Shown: positions 8,315 to 17,458 of the stretch, piece by piece
Layout of the letters: every line of letters starts with the position of its first letter
How positions within the stretch are numbered: position 1 is the stretch's first letter
Source: Priestia megaterium
Lineage (GTDB): Bacteria; Bacillota; Bacilli; Bacillales; Bacillaceae_H
Length of the DNA stretch: 64,000 nucleotides
Assembly (NCBI RefSeq): GCF_009497655.1
Contig: NZ_CP023317.1
Span: 1,703,501-1,767,500, forward strand
Reading direction: 5' to 3'
Position numbers and translations under genes: made by a program
Notes under the pieces: model-generated
Told to the model about the DNA's origin: nothing
What the model saw: the letters and a program-made list of their open reading frames with translations, nothing else
Database searches by the model: none

Positions 8315-9343
8315 ATGTTTGAAATCAGTGATGAAACAGTACGATTAATTAACAAGACCTGTAGAGGAAAAAAGAATTTGAAATTAACCGTTGGCTATTT
8401 AACGGACAACCAATATGTTATCAAAATTTATAATGAAAGCGGTGAAATTGACTCATCCAAAAAATATCATTATGAAATTGGTTCTATTACTAAGACTTTT
8501 ACTATATCGCTGCTATCAAAATACATATCTGAAAACAAGTTGACACTAAACGATTCTATACGAAAGTACATAAAAGAACTTAAGGAAGACACGTATTATC
8601 CTACATTGCTCCGCCTCGCTACTCACTCTTCTGGATATTCGGGAAGCTTACCTTTAAATAAACGGGAATATTTTAAAATAATTTTTAATTTGATTTTTGG
8701 CGGAAGTGATTTGAATAAAAATAATCCGTTACATATGGATTTTAACAAAATGAAGATGCTGATCGAAAAAAGTAAATTAAAAGAAGTAGATTATTCATGG
8801 AAGTATTCCAATTTCGGTATATCCCTTATTGGATACGTGTTGGGAATGATATCGGGCAAGGGGTATTGGGATACTATGAATGACTTTCTTCTTAATGAGC
8901 TTGGACTAAAGGATACTTGTTTAGGCGCTTCAAACGATAATCTACATGGCTATGACCGCAAAAATAATGATTGTGGCAACTGGCAGTGGGACAAGGGGAA
9001 TTTTATATCACCTGCGGGCGCAGTATCCTCAACCGCTGATGATTTACTTAAATACGCAAAAATAAATATGGATGAAGATAAACCATATCTGTCTTTTTGT
9101 CATGAAAAATACGCCAATGGAACAAAGAAGTTTGATATGGGTCTTGGATGGTTGCTTTTAAAGAAAAACAATAATGTGGTATTGCACGGCGGTGGAACCG
9201 GATGCTTCAGCTCATTTTTAGGAATTGATAAAGAAAAGAAAGTTGCGTCCGTCGTTTTAGCTAATTATAAACTAGGTAGAAATAATGATGAACATATAGG
9301 GAGGTCTTTATTAGAAAGCCTGCAAAAGTCAAAAGATATATAA
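8315..9343 (+). CDS. Serine hydrolase, class C beta-lactamase / PBP fold
   Basis: The 342-residue protein has the three serine-acylase motifs: S57-I-T-K60 (nucleophile and base), YSN near residue 166 and HGGGTG near residue 292 in place of KTG. There is no signal peptide or membrane anchor, so it is probably a cytosolic esterase or peptidase rather than a true beta-lactamase. ATG follows AGGGAGAG. A hairpin at 9391 ends the unit. Confidence 0.85.
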   Translation: MFEISDETVRLINKTCRGKKNLKLTVGYLTDNQYVIKIYNESGEIDSSKKYHYEIGSITKTFTISLLSKYISENKLTLNDSIRKYIKELKEDTYYPTLLRLATHSSGYSGSLPLNKREYFKIIFNLIFGGSDLNKNNPLHMDFNKMKMLIEKSKLKEVDYSWKYSNFGISLIGYVLGMISGKGYWDTMNDFLLNELGLKDTCLGASNDNLHGYDRKNNDCGNWQWDKGNFISPAGAVSSTADDLLKYAKINMDEDKPYLSFCHEKYANGTKKFDMGLGWLLLKKNNNVVLHGGGTGCFSSFLGIDKEKKVASVVLANYKLGRNNDEHIGRSLLESLQKSKDI

Positions 9344-9390
9344 GGATGGAAGACAATTTGAAAGAATATGGCCGAATATGACCGACCTTC

Positions 9391-9418
9391 AAGAAGCATA
9401 GAATATGCTTCTTTTTTT
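9391..9418 (+). terminator. Terminator after the serine hydrolase
   Basis: AAGAAGCATA (9391-9400) and TATGCTTCTT (9404-9413) form a perfect 10-bp stem with a 3-nt loop and a T-run. Confidence 0.85.
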
Positions 9419-9519
9419 GAGGAAACCGTGCTATTATCATTAAGGTTTGCAAGCAATAGAAGATTTTTGTCTTTCCGTACATTTTTTTGGTATAGTGTTA
9501 GAAATAAGGAGTGGGTAAG

Positions 9520-10338
9520 GTGGTTTTCACTGAATTTTTCCAGCAGTTTCCAGTAAAGGTTTTAACGGTAGGGCTGCTGATTGTACTTATCGTTTATTTT
9601 ATTCGCAAATTCATTAAGCTTTTCTTTGATAAAACGAGCTTTTTAGATGAAAAACGAGAAGAGACGCTCATGCACTTTTCTAATCAGGTCACAAGAGTAT
9701 TGGGGCTGGCTTTTTTCTTTATTTATGTGCTTAGCCATTTCTTTGACTTCGGAAAGATTCTCACTAGTTCGGTAGTGTTGGCCAGTGCCCTGGCAATAAT
9801 CCTCCAGCATATCATCCGTGATTATATAATGGGACTGACTTACTTGTTTGAACGCCAGATCCACCACGGAGATTATGTTATTCTTAACGGAAACCGTCAA
9901 GGGAAAATAGAAGAAATTACAATGCGCTACTTAAAGATTCGTCAATATGACGGCTACCTCTATACCGTCTCATATAGCAACATTACGGAACTTCAGAATG
10001 GAACCCGAGGAAGACGCCGGGTAAATGAAAGTCTTATTCTCAACTACAGGCAAAACCCGGACGATGCCTTCAAAGTAATGGAGAAGGTAGCACAAACATG
10101 TAACGAAAAATATGGTCAATATTTGTTGAAAGATATGAATGGAATTCCTATAGAGGGCTTTCAATTCAATCAAATTACTGAACTGAACGTAGGTTTTAAA
10201 GGTCACCAATATTCATTATCAGGCCTTGTGAAGGAAGCTGATTTTGTAGAAGCGAGCCAAAAGGTGCGATATGAACTCGCAATGGCTGCCTACAAAAATG
10301 ACCTAATGATGGCTGAAAGCTTCGAGACAAGCCATTAA
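9520..10338 (+). CDS. Small-conductance mechanosensitive channel, MscS family
   Basis: Three N-terminal membrane segments (about residues 10-110) lead into the MscS pore and beta domain, with 'GDYVILNGNRQGKIEEITMRY' marking the beta region. At about 272 residues it is near the E. coli MscS length. GTG 9520 is preferred: AAGGAG (9506-9511) lies 8 nt upstream, whereas the upstream GTG 9511 overlaps that site. A terminator follows at 10386. Confidence 0.85.
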   Translation: MVFTEFFQQFPVKVLTVGLLIVLIVYFIRKFIKLFFDKTSFLDEKREETLMHFSNQVTRVLGLAFFFIYVLSHFFDFGKILTSSVVLASALAIILQHIIRDYIMGLTYLFERQIHHGDYVILNGNRQGKIEEITMRYLKIRQYDGYLYTVSYSNITELQNGTRGRRRVNESLILNYRQNPDDAFKVMEKVAQTCNEKYGQYLLKDMNGIPIEGFQFNQITELNVGFKGHQYSLSGLVKEADFVEASQKVRYELAMAAYKNDLMMAESFETSH

Positions 10339-10385
10339 AAATAAAACTCGTACCTTGTTTATATACAAGCTTTTATATGTAGGAT

Positions 10386-10425
10386 AAAAACACCCTTGTG
10401 ATTTTTCAAAAGGGTGTTTTTTATT
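10386..10425 (+). terminator. Terminator after the MscS-family gene
   Basis: AAAAACACCCTT (10386-10397) pairs with AAGGGTGTTTTT (10410-10421), followed by more T residues. Confidence 0.85.
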
Positions 10426-10562
10426 TTTAAAAATATCTATTAAGTACTTCTCCAGTAAAGATTAATTCTCTGAAACAGAACAAATTAATTAGTACATCTA
10501 AATTCTTCTAGTAACATGGTAAAATTAAACAAATAACGTAAAAAGGTAAAGGGGGATTAACT

Positions 10563-11324
10563 ATGGCGCAAAAATCTAATTATACAAAAATTAACTCCAA
10601 AATGTGGGATGAATGGGCTTCAGCGGGAGGAGAATGGTCATTAGCTATTAATCATCAAGATTTTGTAGATGCAACTCAAGGTAAGTTTGATATCTACTTA
10701 ACACCTTGTAAGCCTGTTCCGCATAACTGGTTTATTCCATTTAAAAAAGCAAAAATATTGGGACTTGCTAGCGGAGGAGGACAGCAGTGCCCAGTCTTTG
10801 CAGCCCAACATGCGGAAGTTACGGTTTTTGACTACTCTGATAAGCAATTAGAATTAGAAAAAATGGTGTCCACTAGAGAAGGCTATTCTATTGAAATAGT
10901 TAAAGGGGATATGAGTAAGACATTTCCCTTTGAAGATGAGACGTTCGATATGATTTTTAACCCTGTATCAAACTGCTATATTCAAGATGTGGAACACGTT
11001 TGGCAAGAATGTTTTAGAGTTCTAAAAAAAGGTGGCGTTCTGCTATCTGGCTTTGCAAATCCTGCTCTTTATTTATTTGGAGAAGATGAAAAAGCATTAC
11101 AAGTGGTTAATAAATTACCTTATGATGGAACTAAAAACACCGTAGAAAATGATGAAGAACTTATAAAAAATGGCGGTGTACAGTTTAGCCATTCATTAGA
11201 AACTCAAATTGGCGGACAACTAAAAGCTGGATTCACCTTACAAGACCTTTATGAAGATCATCATCACAAGGGGAAAATCACTGAATATATGCCTTGTTAT
11301 ATTGCAACTAAATCCATTAAATAA
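10563..11324 (+). CDS. Class I SAM-dependent methyltransferase
   Basis: The 253-residue protein has a Rossmann SAM site: motif I ILGLASGGGQQ (about 61-71), an acidic end of strand 2 (VTVFDYS) and motif III-like ECFRVLKKGGVLLSGF. The family acts on small molecules (UbiE/Methyltransf_11 type), and the substrate is unknown. ATG 10563 follows AAAGGGGGAT. It stands alone between terminators. Confidence 0.8.
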   Translation: MAQKSNYTKINSKMWDEWASAGGEWSLAINHQDFVDATQGKFDIYLTPCKPVPHNWFIPFKKAKILGLASGGGQQCPVFAAQHAEVTVFDYSDKQLELEKMVSTREGYSIEIVKGDMSKTFPFEDETFDMIFNPVSNCYIQDVEHVWQECFRVLKKGGVLLSGFANPALYLFGEDEKALQVVNKLPYDGTKNTVENDEELIKNGGVQFSHSLETQIGGQLKAGFTLQDLYEDHHHKGKITEYMPCYIATKSIK

Positions 11325-11602
11325 TAGTGGGTTATCATATTGAATGAGCTACCTCAACTTTTTCCAATACGGCGTCATAGTAGAATAATGGCTCAAAAAT
11401 AAGATGCCATGTTCACCGAGAGAAATGGCAGAAAAAGTGGGAGAGCCTTTAGAAAGAAACTTATCAGCTTATGTTTGGTTGAACAGATGCTTCAAAAGAA
11501 TGAAATGGTCTACCTCCTATTCTTAATTACAGTATTTTTTGTCTTAATGTGAAAAAAAAGGGTAAATGTTCTAAGAATCACCTAAAAATAGGAGGAGATC
11601 AA
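11325..11602 (+). other. Spacer with no supported gene
   Basis: The stretch has several short frames broken by stops, including one reading NELPQLFPIRRHSRIMAQK before a stop. It may be debris of a former gene. The last 55 bp resemble the upstream region of the secreted-protein paralogue at 34.5 kb. Confidence 0.3.
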
Positions 11603-12076
11603 ATGAGAAAAGCGAAACAAGCTGTTGTAGCTTCTGCCGTAGGTTTAGCTGTGTTAGCGACGCCATTAGCTCTACCGAACTTAGGAGGTTCTGCAGGTTC
11701 CGCAGAAGCTGCAGAAGTTGGAGGAGACGTAACAGTTGATCCCGTAGCCATAGGACAAGCGATTGCAGATGCGGCTAAAACAGCCGACAATCGAAGTGGG
11801 TTCGTCAAGGGAGCAATGGAAAAAGCGTTTTTTGAATCGGGTCAACAATATAATGTAATGGTCATGAATTTGAGTCAAAGTTATAATTCAGATCAATTAC
11901 AAGGTGTTCAGTATTTTGATACCGTAGATTATGATGGTATTACGTATGGAGTCTGGATATTTGAAGAAGGAACATTTATTAATGAAGGTGATGGAGGTTA
12001 TGATAACTGGGCCTTCAGAGGCTGGTTTGAACGCACAGGAGATGACGAGAAAACAGTCAATTTTCATAGACCTTAA
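11603..12076 (+). CDS. Small secreted protein, copy A
   Basis: The 157-residue protein has a Sec signal peptide: MRKAKQ, a hydrophobic core and a likely cleavage after AEAA near residue 37. The mature part of about 120 residues is acidic and rich in Trp, Tyr and Gly. I do not recognise a family with known function. ATG 11603 follows GGAGGAG; a start at 11549 would lack a ribosome site. A near-identical paralogue lies inverted at 34079-34552 (7 differing residues of 157), and the similarity extends into the 5' leader. Confidence 0.8.
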   Translation: MRKAKQAVVASAVGLAVLATPLALPNLGGSAGSAEAAEVGGDVTVDPVAIGQAIADAAKTADNRSGFVKGAMEKAFFESGQQYNVMVMNLSQSYNSDQLQGVQYFDTVDYDGITYGVWIFEEGTFINEGDGGYDNWAFRGWFERTGDDEKTVNFHRP

Positions 12077-12115
12077 CTAAAGATAACATAAGACTCCCAT
12101 CAGGGAAGAGCATAT

Positions 12116-12150
12116 GAAGAGCCTTTACCGCCATGGTAAAGGCTCTTCTC
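12116..12150 (+). terminator. Hairpin after secreted protein copy A
   Basis: GAAGAGCCTTTACC (12116-12129) and GGTAAAGGCTCTTC (12135-12148) form a perfect 14-bp stem. The T-tract after it is weak. The hairpin differs from the one after copy B, so the duplication ends near the stop codon. Confidence 0.7.
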
Positions 12151-12151
12151 A

Positions 12152-12196
12152 ATATTTGAAAGCCTGAGACCGGATGTTTATAAGCATGCAGAATAG
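12152..12196 (+). pseudogene. Orphan 3' end of a nitrilase-family gene
   Basis: This frame reads IFESLRPDVYKHAE-stop, almost the same as the last residues IFEGLRPNVYKHAE of the intact amidase gene at 18130-18936. Similarity at DNA level continues past the stop (12151-12223 versus 18891-18963). No upstream part of the gene is present, so this is a fragment left by duplication or recombination. Confidence 0.75.
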
Positions 12197-12222
12197 AAAT
12201 TTGTATATCATCTACAGCTTAA

Positions 12223-12270
12223 AAAGAGAAAAACTCCTGTTGCGTCTGAACAGGAGTTTTTCTCTTTGCA
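12223..12270. terminator. Bidirectional terminator between copy A and speG
   Basis: A perfect 19-bp stem (12223-12241 with 12249-12267) has A-runs before and T-runs after. It can end transcription from both sides, in particular leftward speG. Confidence 0.8.
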
Positions 12271-12336
12271 TTAACAGAAGCCCGATCTCATTCTTTTTTC
12301 TCTTTTAGTGAGCAGGAAACTTATACTAATTCAACC

Positions 12337-12861
12337 TTAGTTTTTACTTTTGGTTTGTAAATATTCTTTTTGAAACATACACATTCTTATAGCGTTATGA
12401 TAGCTTCCATCGACAAAAAATTCATCTTTTAACTCACCTTCGATAGAAAAACCGACCTTCTTATAGATATGAATTGCTTTTTCGTTTTCCTTGTCTACAA
12501 TTAAGTAAAGTTTATGCATATTCAATACCGAAAAGGCATAATTCATTGCTAGATTTGTGGCAACCATGGCGTAACCATGACCTTGATATGTAGGGTCAAT
12601 AATAATTTGAAACTCTGCTCTACGATGAATATAATCAATTTCGACCAATTCCACTAATCCAAGCATATCCCCGTCCTTTTCTAGTATGAACCGACGCTCA
12701 CCTTGATCGTGAATATGTTTATCATATAAGTCCTGTAGCTCTACAAAAGCTTCATAAGGCTCTTCAAACCAATAAGACATAATATTTGCATCATTATTGA
12801 GTTCATGGACAAATTTTAAATCTTCTCTTTCCAAAGGACGTAACTTAAGTTCCTTATTCAT
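12337..12861 (-). CDS. speG: Spermidine N1-acetyltransferase SpeG
   Basis: The 174-residue GNAT enzyme matches SpeG as I remember it from E. coli, including [22 protein letters not shown] and [16 protein letters not shown]. It acetylates spermidine and spermine with acetyl-CoA in the cytoplasm, relieving polyamine toxicity. The acetyl-CoA loop is [13 protein letters not shown] follows GGAGG at a suitable distance. It stands alone between terminators. Confidence 0.92.
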   Translation of the reverse strand: MNKELKLRPLEREDLKFVHELNNDANIMSYWFEEPYEAFVELQDLYDKHIHDQGERRFILEKDGDMLGLVELVEIDYIHRRAEFQIIIDPTYQGHGYAMVATNLAMNYAFSVLNMHKLYLIVDKENEKAIHIYKKVGFSIEGELKDEFFVDGSYHNAIRMCMFQKEYLQTKSKN

Positions 12862-13036
12862 TTCTCAAACCTCCATATTCTAGCATTACTTTAGCACTTT
12901 CCGTTTTAAATGTAAAAGTTGCTGTAGTTTTAAAAAATAACAAGACATAGTGCGATGTTTTACATATTTATTAAAAGAGCAATAGTATAATTTAAACATC
13001 TTGTAAGTGAAACTCATTAACTTTAAGGAGTATCTT

Positions 13037-13423
13037 ATGAAAAAAGCAGTTGGTATTTTTATTATTTTACTGTGTTGTATAAACCAAAGGGTTGAGGCAG
13101 CTAATCAGCCTTCAGTAGAACCTATACATCATGAGATCTACGTTTCTCCTACAGGGGACGACAAAAACTTAGGTACTAAAAGCAAACCTTTTAGAACATT
13201 AAGAAAGGCAAGTGAAGCAGCTCCACCCGGAACTACGGTTTACATCAGAGGTGGCATTTATTACGAACAATTAATTATTAGCCGTTCAGGTACTAAACAA
13301 GAGCCTATTATTTTCAGGAACTATAAAAGTGAAAAGCCCCTTATTAGTGGAGAAAAAATAAAGCAGTCTACACAAATAGACTGCTTCTTAATTAATTATT
13401 TACCTGTTTCGGCAAAACGCTGA
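13037..13423 (+). pseudogene. Truncated secreted right-handed beta-helix (DUF1565-like) protein
   Basis: It starts at ATG 13037 after AAGGAG with a signal peptide ending near VEA. It then enters the start of a DUF1565/pectate-lyase-like helix: IYVSPTGDDKNLGTKSKPFRT and YIRGGIYYEQLII. Family members are several hundred residues long. Here the similarity stops near position 13350, where the frame runs into the arsenic-operon terminator and overlaps the end of arsC. It is probably a 5' remnant. Confidence 0.65.
13361..13386 (-). terminator. Terminator of the arsR-arsB-arsC operon
   Basis: AAGCAGTCTA (13361-13370) and TAGACTGCTT (13377-13386) form a 10-bp stem. A T-rich run follows on the minus strand, just past arsC. 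Confidence 0.8.
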
Positions 13424-13818
13424 ATACGCTCACCAATTTCATCACGGACACGTTGAAAGAATGCCCATTTCTCTTCATCTGTTCCTTCTGCTTTTGCAGG
13501 ATCATCAAATCCCCAGTGTTCACGCTTCACATGAGGAGGTGTTACGGGGCAATGATCAGCTGCATGGCCACATAATGTAACCACTAAATCTGCATTATTT
13601 AAAATTTCAGGATCAATAATATCAGATGTTTGGTTTGAAATATCAACACCAGCTTCTTTCATTGCTTTTACAGCGTTAGGATTTAATCCATGAGCTTCTA
13701 ATCCTGCACTGCGTACATCCCATTCATTGTTATTTAGATATTTTTTTGCCCATCCTTCAGCCATTTGGCTACGGCAAGAGTTACCTGTACATAAGAAATA
13801 AAGTGTTTTTTTAGACAT
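13396..13818 (-). CDS. arsC: Arsenate reductase, thioredoxin-dependent
   Basis: This 140-residue low-molecular-weight phosphatase-fold enzyme reduces arsenate to arsenite. The P-loop CTGNSCR (10-16) is present, and the resolving cysteines are at about 83 and 90 (LCGHAADHC), as in the thioredoxin-coupled Bacillus/Staphylococcus type. It is the last gene of the leftward ars operon, 24 bp after arsB. Confidence 0.95.
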   Translation of the reverse strand: MSKKTLYFLCTGNSCRSQMAEGWAKKYLNNNEWDVRSAGLEAHGLNPNAVKAMKEAGVDISNQTSDIIDPEILNNADLVVTLCGHAADHCPVTPPHVKREHWGFDDPAKAEGTDEEKWAFFQRVRDEIGERIQRFAETGK

Positions 13819-13842
13819 GTGTAAAATCTCCTTTATGATGTG

Positions 13843-15141
13843 TTAAGAAATAATTGATAACCAAATATATAAACCAACAAGTGTAATAAACAATGTTGGG
13901 ATGGTTAAGATAATACCTGTTTTAAAATAAGTTCCCCAAGAAATCTTAACTCCTTTTGTCGAGAGAACATGAAGCCATAAGAGCGTCGCTAGAGAGCCAA
14001 TAGGTGTAATCTTTGGTCCTAGATCCGAACCAATGACATTTGCATAAATCAGAGCTTCTTTAATCGTACCTGTTGCAGAAGTTGCATCAATGGCCAAAGC
14101 ATCAATCATCACGGTTGGCATGTTGTTCATAATCGATGAGAGAATGGCTGCAATAAATCCCATACCAATGGTTGCTGCAAATAATCCTTGATCAGCGGTT
14201 GTTTGAATAAGGCTTGCTAGTACTTCAGTTAGCCCCACATTGCGTAATCCATACACAACAACATACATACCAATCGAAAAGAAAACAATCGCCCACGGAG
14301 CTCCTGCTAACACTTTTCTCGTGTGAACAGCCGGGCTTTTTCTTGCTATTCCTAAGAATAAAATGGCAATAATACCTGCGATAATAGAAACTGGAACATT
14401 GAAGAACTCACCAATAAAGTAACCAAGAACTAAAATAAATAAAACGATTCCTGATAAACGGAACATTTTCATGTCTTTAATGGCCTCAACAGGTTTCTGT
14501 AAATCATCTAGATTGTATTTCTTAGGGATGCTTTTACGAAAATACAAATACAAGACAGTAATACTTGCCAAAAGTGAAAATAAATCTGGCACAATCATGC
14601 GTGAGGCAAATTCAGAAAAACGAATACCAAAGAAATCAGCTGATACAATGTTGACCAAGTTACTTACTACAAGAGGTAACGATGTTGTATCCGCAATGAA
14701 TCCACTGGCGATAATAAAAGGAAAGACCATTTTATCTTCAAATTTGAGTGCCCGCACCATAGCAAGTACGATAGGTGTTAGAATTAAGGCTGCCCCATCA
14801 TTAGCGAATAATGCGGCTACTACAGCTCCTAGGAGGGATACATATACAAACATGCGAACGCCATTACCTCCTGCAGCTCGTGCCATATGTAACGCTGCCC
14901 ACTCAAAAAATCCAATTTCATCTAAAATTAAAGAAATAATAATAACTGCAATAAACGTTAACGTTGCGTTCCATACAATTTGAGTTACATCCAGCACGTC
15001 ATGGAAATCAACCACACCTGCTAAAAGAGCTAAAACTGCGCCTCCACACGCTGACCAACCAATAGACAAGTTCTTTGGCTGCCAAATGACAAAAATCAAT
15101 GTCACTAAGAAGATGAGGGAGGCTACTATAACTGATACCAT
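13843..15141 (-). CDS. arsB: Arsenite efflux permease ArsB
   Basis: The 432-residue membrane protein has about 12 helices and the ArsB/NhaD-like features [14 protein letters not shown] and [12 protein letters not shown]. It expels arsenite produced by ArsC. It lies between arsR (18 bp) and arsC (24 bp) in one leftward operon. Confidence 0.93.
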   Translation of the reverse strand: MVSVIVASLIFLVTLIFVIWQPKNLSIGWSACGGAVLALLAGVVDFHDVLDVTQIVWNATLTFIAVIIISLILDEIGFFEWAALHMARAAGGNGVRMFVYVSLLGAVVAALFANDGAALILTPIVLAMVRALKFEDKMVFPFIIASGFIADTTSLPLVVSNLVNIVSADFFGIRFSEFASRMIVPDLFSLLASITVLYLYFRKSIPKKYNLDDLQKPVEAIKDMKMFRLSGIVLFILVLGYFIGEFFNVPVSIIAGIIAILFLGIARKSPAVHTRKVLAGAPWAIVFFSIGMYVVVYGLRNVGLTEVLASLIQTTADQGLFAATIGMGFIAAILSSIMNNMPTVMIDALAIDATSATGTIKEALIYANVIGSDLGPKITPIGSLATLLWLHVLSTKGVKISWGTYFKTGIILTIPTLFITLVGLYIWLSIIS

Positions 15142-15159
15142 TTTACAAACCTCCTACTA

Positions 15160-15507
15160 TTAGCAACAACTAATGCGTAATCCTTGCTTTTCTAGTTCTT
15201 TTAATCGTCCATCTTCGCTTGGTAAAGATTCAAGTATATTAAGGACAAACTGATAATAGCCGTTTTCTTTATTTAATGAATAGAAAATCCAATGTCCTTG
15301 TCGTCTTTCCTTTACAAGTTCGATATCTCTTAATTTACGCAAGTGTTGGCTAATAGCCGGTTGACTTGCTTTATAAATTTCGACTAGCTCACAAACACAG
15401 CACTCGTTATTTTGGAGCAGTTTCATCATAGATAATCTTGTCTTATCGCCAAGCAGCTTCAGTATCTGTGCTGCTTTCTCCATTTCTATTTGTACTTTTA
15501 CATCCAA
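15160..15507 (-). CDS. arsR: ArsR arsenic-responsive repressor
   Basis: This 115-residue ArsR/SmtB protein has a CVCEL metalloid site at the start of the DNA-binding helix and the recognition segment ASQPAISQHLRKL. Its C-terminus ends in Ser-Cys-Cys, which could add thiols. It heads the arsR-arsB-arsC operon and should be released from DNA by arsenite. The operator is probably in the divergent region at 15529-15660. Confidence 0.92.
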   Translation of the reverse strand: MDVKVQIEMEKAAQILKLLGDKTRLSMMKLLQNNECCVCELVEIYKASQPAISQHLRKLRDIELVKERRQGHWIFYSLNKENGYYQFVLNILESLPSEDGRLKELEKQGLRISCC

Positions 15508-15528
15508 TCCAACTCACCTCCTTATTTC

Positions 15529-15660
15529 CAAATATAATTATATAAGTATTTGATTATACATTCAACAAAAATATACACTACTATTAAACAAAAAAATTTG
15601 ATTAATGTCTTGATTTATCTAAATTTTCCAGATATGATGAATACATCAAAAAAAATTGAT
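15529..15660. promoter_or_regulatory. Divergent ars control region
   Basis: Between the two ars units lie an imperfect CAAATA...TATTTG inverted repeat (about 15529-15553) and an ATC-A8-TTGAT 16-mer at 15645-15660. A similar sequence is at 15588-15603. The same 16-mer recurs exactly at 15882-15897. These are plausible sites for the two ArsR-type proteins encoded on either side. Confidence 0.6.
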
Positions 15661-15683
15661 TTATAAAAGTGAGGGGAAAAGCA

Positions 15684-15881
15684 GTGAGAGTCAACAACTC
15701 TGGAAACTTATCGGTTACGTACTTTCGAGCCTATTTTCATTTAGTTATGAACACTCAAGGGATGAACTATAAGGAAGCACAAAGTCTAATCTTTCAGCGT
15801 TTTTTTCATCAAGATCCTACGTTAAGAGGGGAAACTACATACAGTAACTTTAAAAAAGCTGCCGAGAGCTTCGAACTTTAA
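15684..15881 (+). CDS. Small protein of the arsI unit, unknown function
   Basis: A 66-residue basic protein read from GTG 15684, with GAGGGG 8 nt upstream; an earlier GTG at 15669 lies before that site. It has no cysteine pair, signal or membrane helix, and I know no family for it. It is the first gene of the rightward ars unit and is followed by a 16-mer operator-like sequence and a second arsR. Confidence 0.6.
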   Translation: MRVNNSGNLSVTYFRAYFHLVMNTQGMNYKEAQSLIFQRFFHQDPTLRGETTYSNFKKAAESFEL

Positions 15882-15897
15882 ATCAAAAAAAATTGAT
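15882..15897 (+). promoter_or_regulatory. Second copy of the ars 16-mer operator-like site
   Basis: ATC-A8-TTGAT is identical to 15645-15660. Its dyad lies just before the ribosome-binding site of the second arsR gene, so binding could regulate arsR2-arsI separately from the upstream small gene. Confidence 0.6.
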
Positions 15898-15911
15898 GAA
15901 GGAGAATGACA

Positions 15912-16241
15912 ATGGAAACAGTCAAGGAAGGAAAGCACCCATTTAAACAGTACGAACAAAAATTTAAAGCTCTTGCTGATCAAAAGAGATTAGAAATTAT
16001 GTATGAGCTCTGCCAGCGAGGACAGACATGCGTATGTGATCTAACTGAATTCTTTGGGATGTCTCAATCTAAACTTTCCTACCACTTAAAGATTTTATTA
16101 GAAGCAAACCTCATCACAAAAGAAACAAAAGGGACATGGAGTTATTATGATTTAAATGATAAAGAGGTGAACCACCTCTTATCAGAAGAACTATGCTGCT
16201 TGTTTAGAAAAGATACAAGTAAAAGCGGCCCATGCTCTTAA
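15912..16241 (+). CDS. ArsR/SmtB family regulator, second ars regulator
   Basis: A 109-residue winged helix with CVCDLTEFFGMSQSKLSYHLK, so it has the CxC metalloid site and a typical recognition helix. It ends with CC and a final PCS, similar to ArsR types that use C-terminal cysteines. ATG 15912 is chosen because GAAGGAG ends only 1 nt before ATG 15906. It is probably co-transcribed with arsI 50 bp downstream. Confidence 0.88.
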   Translation: METVKEGKHPFKQYEQKFKALADQKRLEIMYELCQRGQTCVCDLTEFFGMSQSKLSYHLKILLEANLITKETKGTWSYYDLNDKEVNHLLSEELCCLFRKDTSKSGPCS

Positions 16242-16291
16242 TTTACTACATTCCAAATAATATTATTTAGCATGCGAAGGAGGAAGTGTAA

Positions 16292-16726
16292 ATGAAATAT
16301 GTTCACGTAGGAATTAATGTAACGAATCTAGAGGCGTCCATTAAGTTTTATCAAAAGGTATTTGGCGTTCGACCTGTAAAAACGAAAGTAGATTACGCTA
16401 AATTCTTGTTAGATGAACCCGGATTAAATTTCACCTTGAACGTACGTGACGATGTAAAAGGTAATCAAGTGAATCATTTCGGCTTCCAAGTAGAAACTCC
16501 TGAGGAGATTCATTCTCATAAATCACGACTAGAAAAAGAGGGGTTCTTTGCTCGTGAAGAAATAGATACGACCTGCTGCTATGCTGTGCAAGATAAGTTT
16601 TGGGTAACAGATCCTGACGGGAACGAGTGGGAGTTTTTTTATACGAAATCTGATAGTGAGGTTCATAAGACTGAGGATAGCGTTGGAGTGAATGAAAAGT
16701 CACCTGCAAGCAACTCATGTTGCTGA
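16292..16726 (+). CDS. arsI: ArsI-type C-As lyase (VOC fold)
   Basis: This 144-residue glyoxalase-fold protein shows the ArsI pattern: His5, His62 and Glu115 as Fe(II) ligands and the vicinal pair Cys95-Cys96 in TTCCYA that binds trivalent organoarsenicals. ArsI demethylates methylarsenite to arsenite, which ArsB can export. The C-terminus ends SCC. It adds organoarsenical resistance to the locus. CadI-like annotation of this family is an alternative name. Confidence 0.88.
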   Translation: MKYVHVGINVTNLEASIKFYQKVFGVRPVKTKVDYAKFLLDEPGLNFTLNVRDDVKGNQVNHFGFQVETPEEIHSHKSRLEKEGFFAREEIDTTCCYAVQDKFWVTDPDGNEWEFFYTKSDSEVHKTEDSVGVNEKSPASNSCC

Positions 16727-16738
16727 TGCTTAAATGAC

Positions 16739-16777
16739 AAAAAAGACAGGAAGAAGTAGACTCTTTCTGTCTTTTTT
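16739..16777 (+). terminator. Terminator after arsI
   Basis: AAAAGACAG (16741-16749) pairs with CTGTCTTTT (16767-16775), followed by a T-run. Confidence 0.8.
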
Positions 16778-16978
16778 ATTTAACATAAAATCGATTATGT
16801 TTAGGGGAGTTTTCTTGTTAAGACAGCTAACTGTAAGCATATATATTTTCTTGCTTATAATTAGAACTCGTTCCTATGCCAAAACTTGATTAGAATAGAT
16901 AGAAATGAATGCTTATATGAACAATAGGTTTGATTGTATGTTAAATGTTAAAGGAATAAAGTGAGGGATTACCCTTAA

Positions 16979-17356
16979 TTATTGAGACTCTTTTATTCCT
17001 TCTTCCTGCTTGCTTATGTAAGCATTGCCCCATTTCTCTAAAGATTTAAGTATTGGGATAAAACTTTCTCCAAGCTCTGTTAAATAATATAAAACTCTTT
17101 TAGGGTTATCGTTTGTTTCTTCTCTTTCTATTAATCCGTCTTTTTCCATATCGCGAAGCTGGAGTGTAAGAATGCGCTGAGTAATACCCGGTATTTCACG
17201 GCGCATTGCATTATAATACATAGGTGACTTTGATAACAAAGACAAAATAATGCCTTTCCATTTACCGCCCATAATGTGCATCGCTAATTCAATTGGACAG
17301 GCTTGCTTTACAGTTAACGTACAAGGGCCGTATTGATCGCTTTTAAACTCTGACAT
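16979..17356 (-). CDS. HxlR family transcriptional regulator
   Basis: The 125-residue winged helix shows the family's starting Cys-Pro-Ile-Glu segment, 'GGKWKGIILSLL' and 'GITQRILTLQLRDMEKDGLI'. The family often senses electrophiles or thiol stress through the N-terminal Cys. It is divergent from a metallo-hydrolase/amidase pair, with a perfect inverted repeat between them, which suggests it controls that pair. Confidence 0.85.
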   Translation of the reverse strand: MSEFKSDQYGPCTLTVKQACPIELAMHIMGGKWKGIILSLLSKSPMYYNAMRREIPGITQRILTLQLRDMEKDGLIEREETNDNPKRVLYYLTELGESFIPILKSLEKWGNAYISKQEEGIKESQ

Positions 17357-17372
17357 TTCCTCACCTCAATGG

Positions 17373-17404
17373 GGAGTAACAAATTTGTGCCTTCTTGTTA
17401 CTCC
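17373..17404. promoter_or_regulatory. Candidate HxlR operator
   Basis: GGAGTAACAA (17373-17382) and TTGTTACTCC (17395-17404) form a perfect inverted repeat with a 12-nt centre, in the short gap between the divergent genes. Confidence 0.55.
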
Positions 17405-17458
17405 TATTTTTTCTGATTACACTTATGATATCAAATAAATCAGAAGAAGGTGTATGAA

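Noticed and set aside
11681-11878. Frames antisense to secreted protein copy A
   Set aside because: Shadow frames; the plus-strand frame has a signal peptide and a conserved paralogue.
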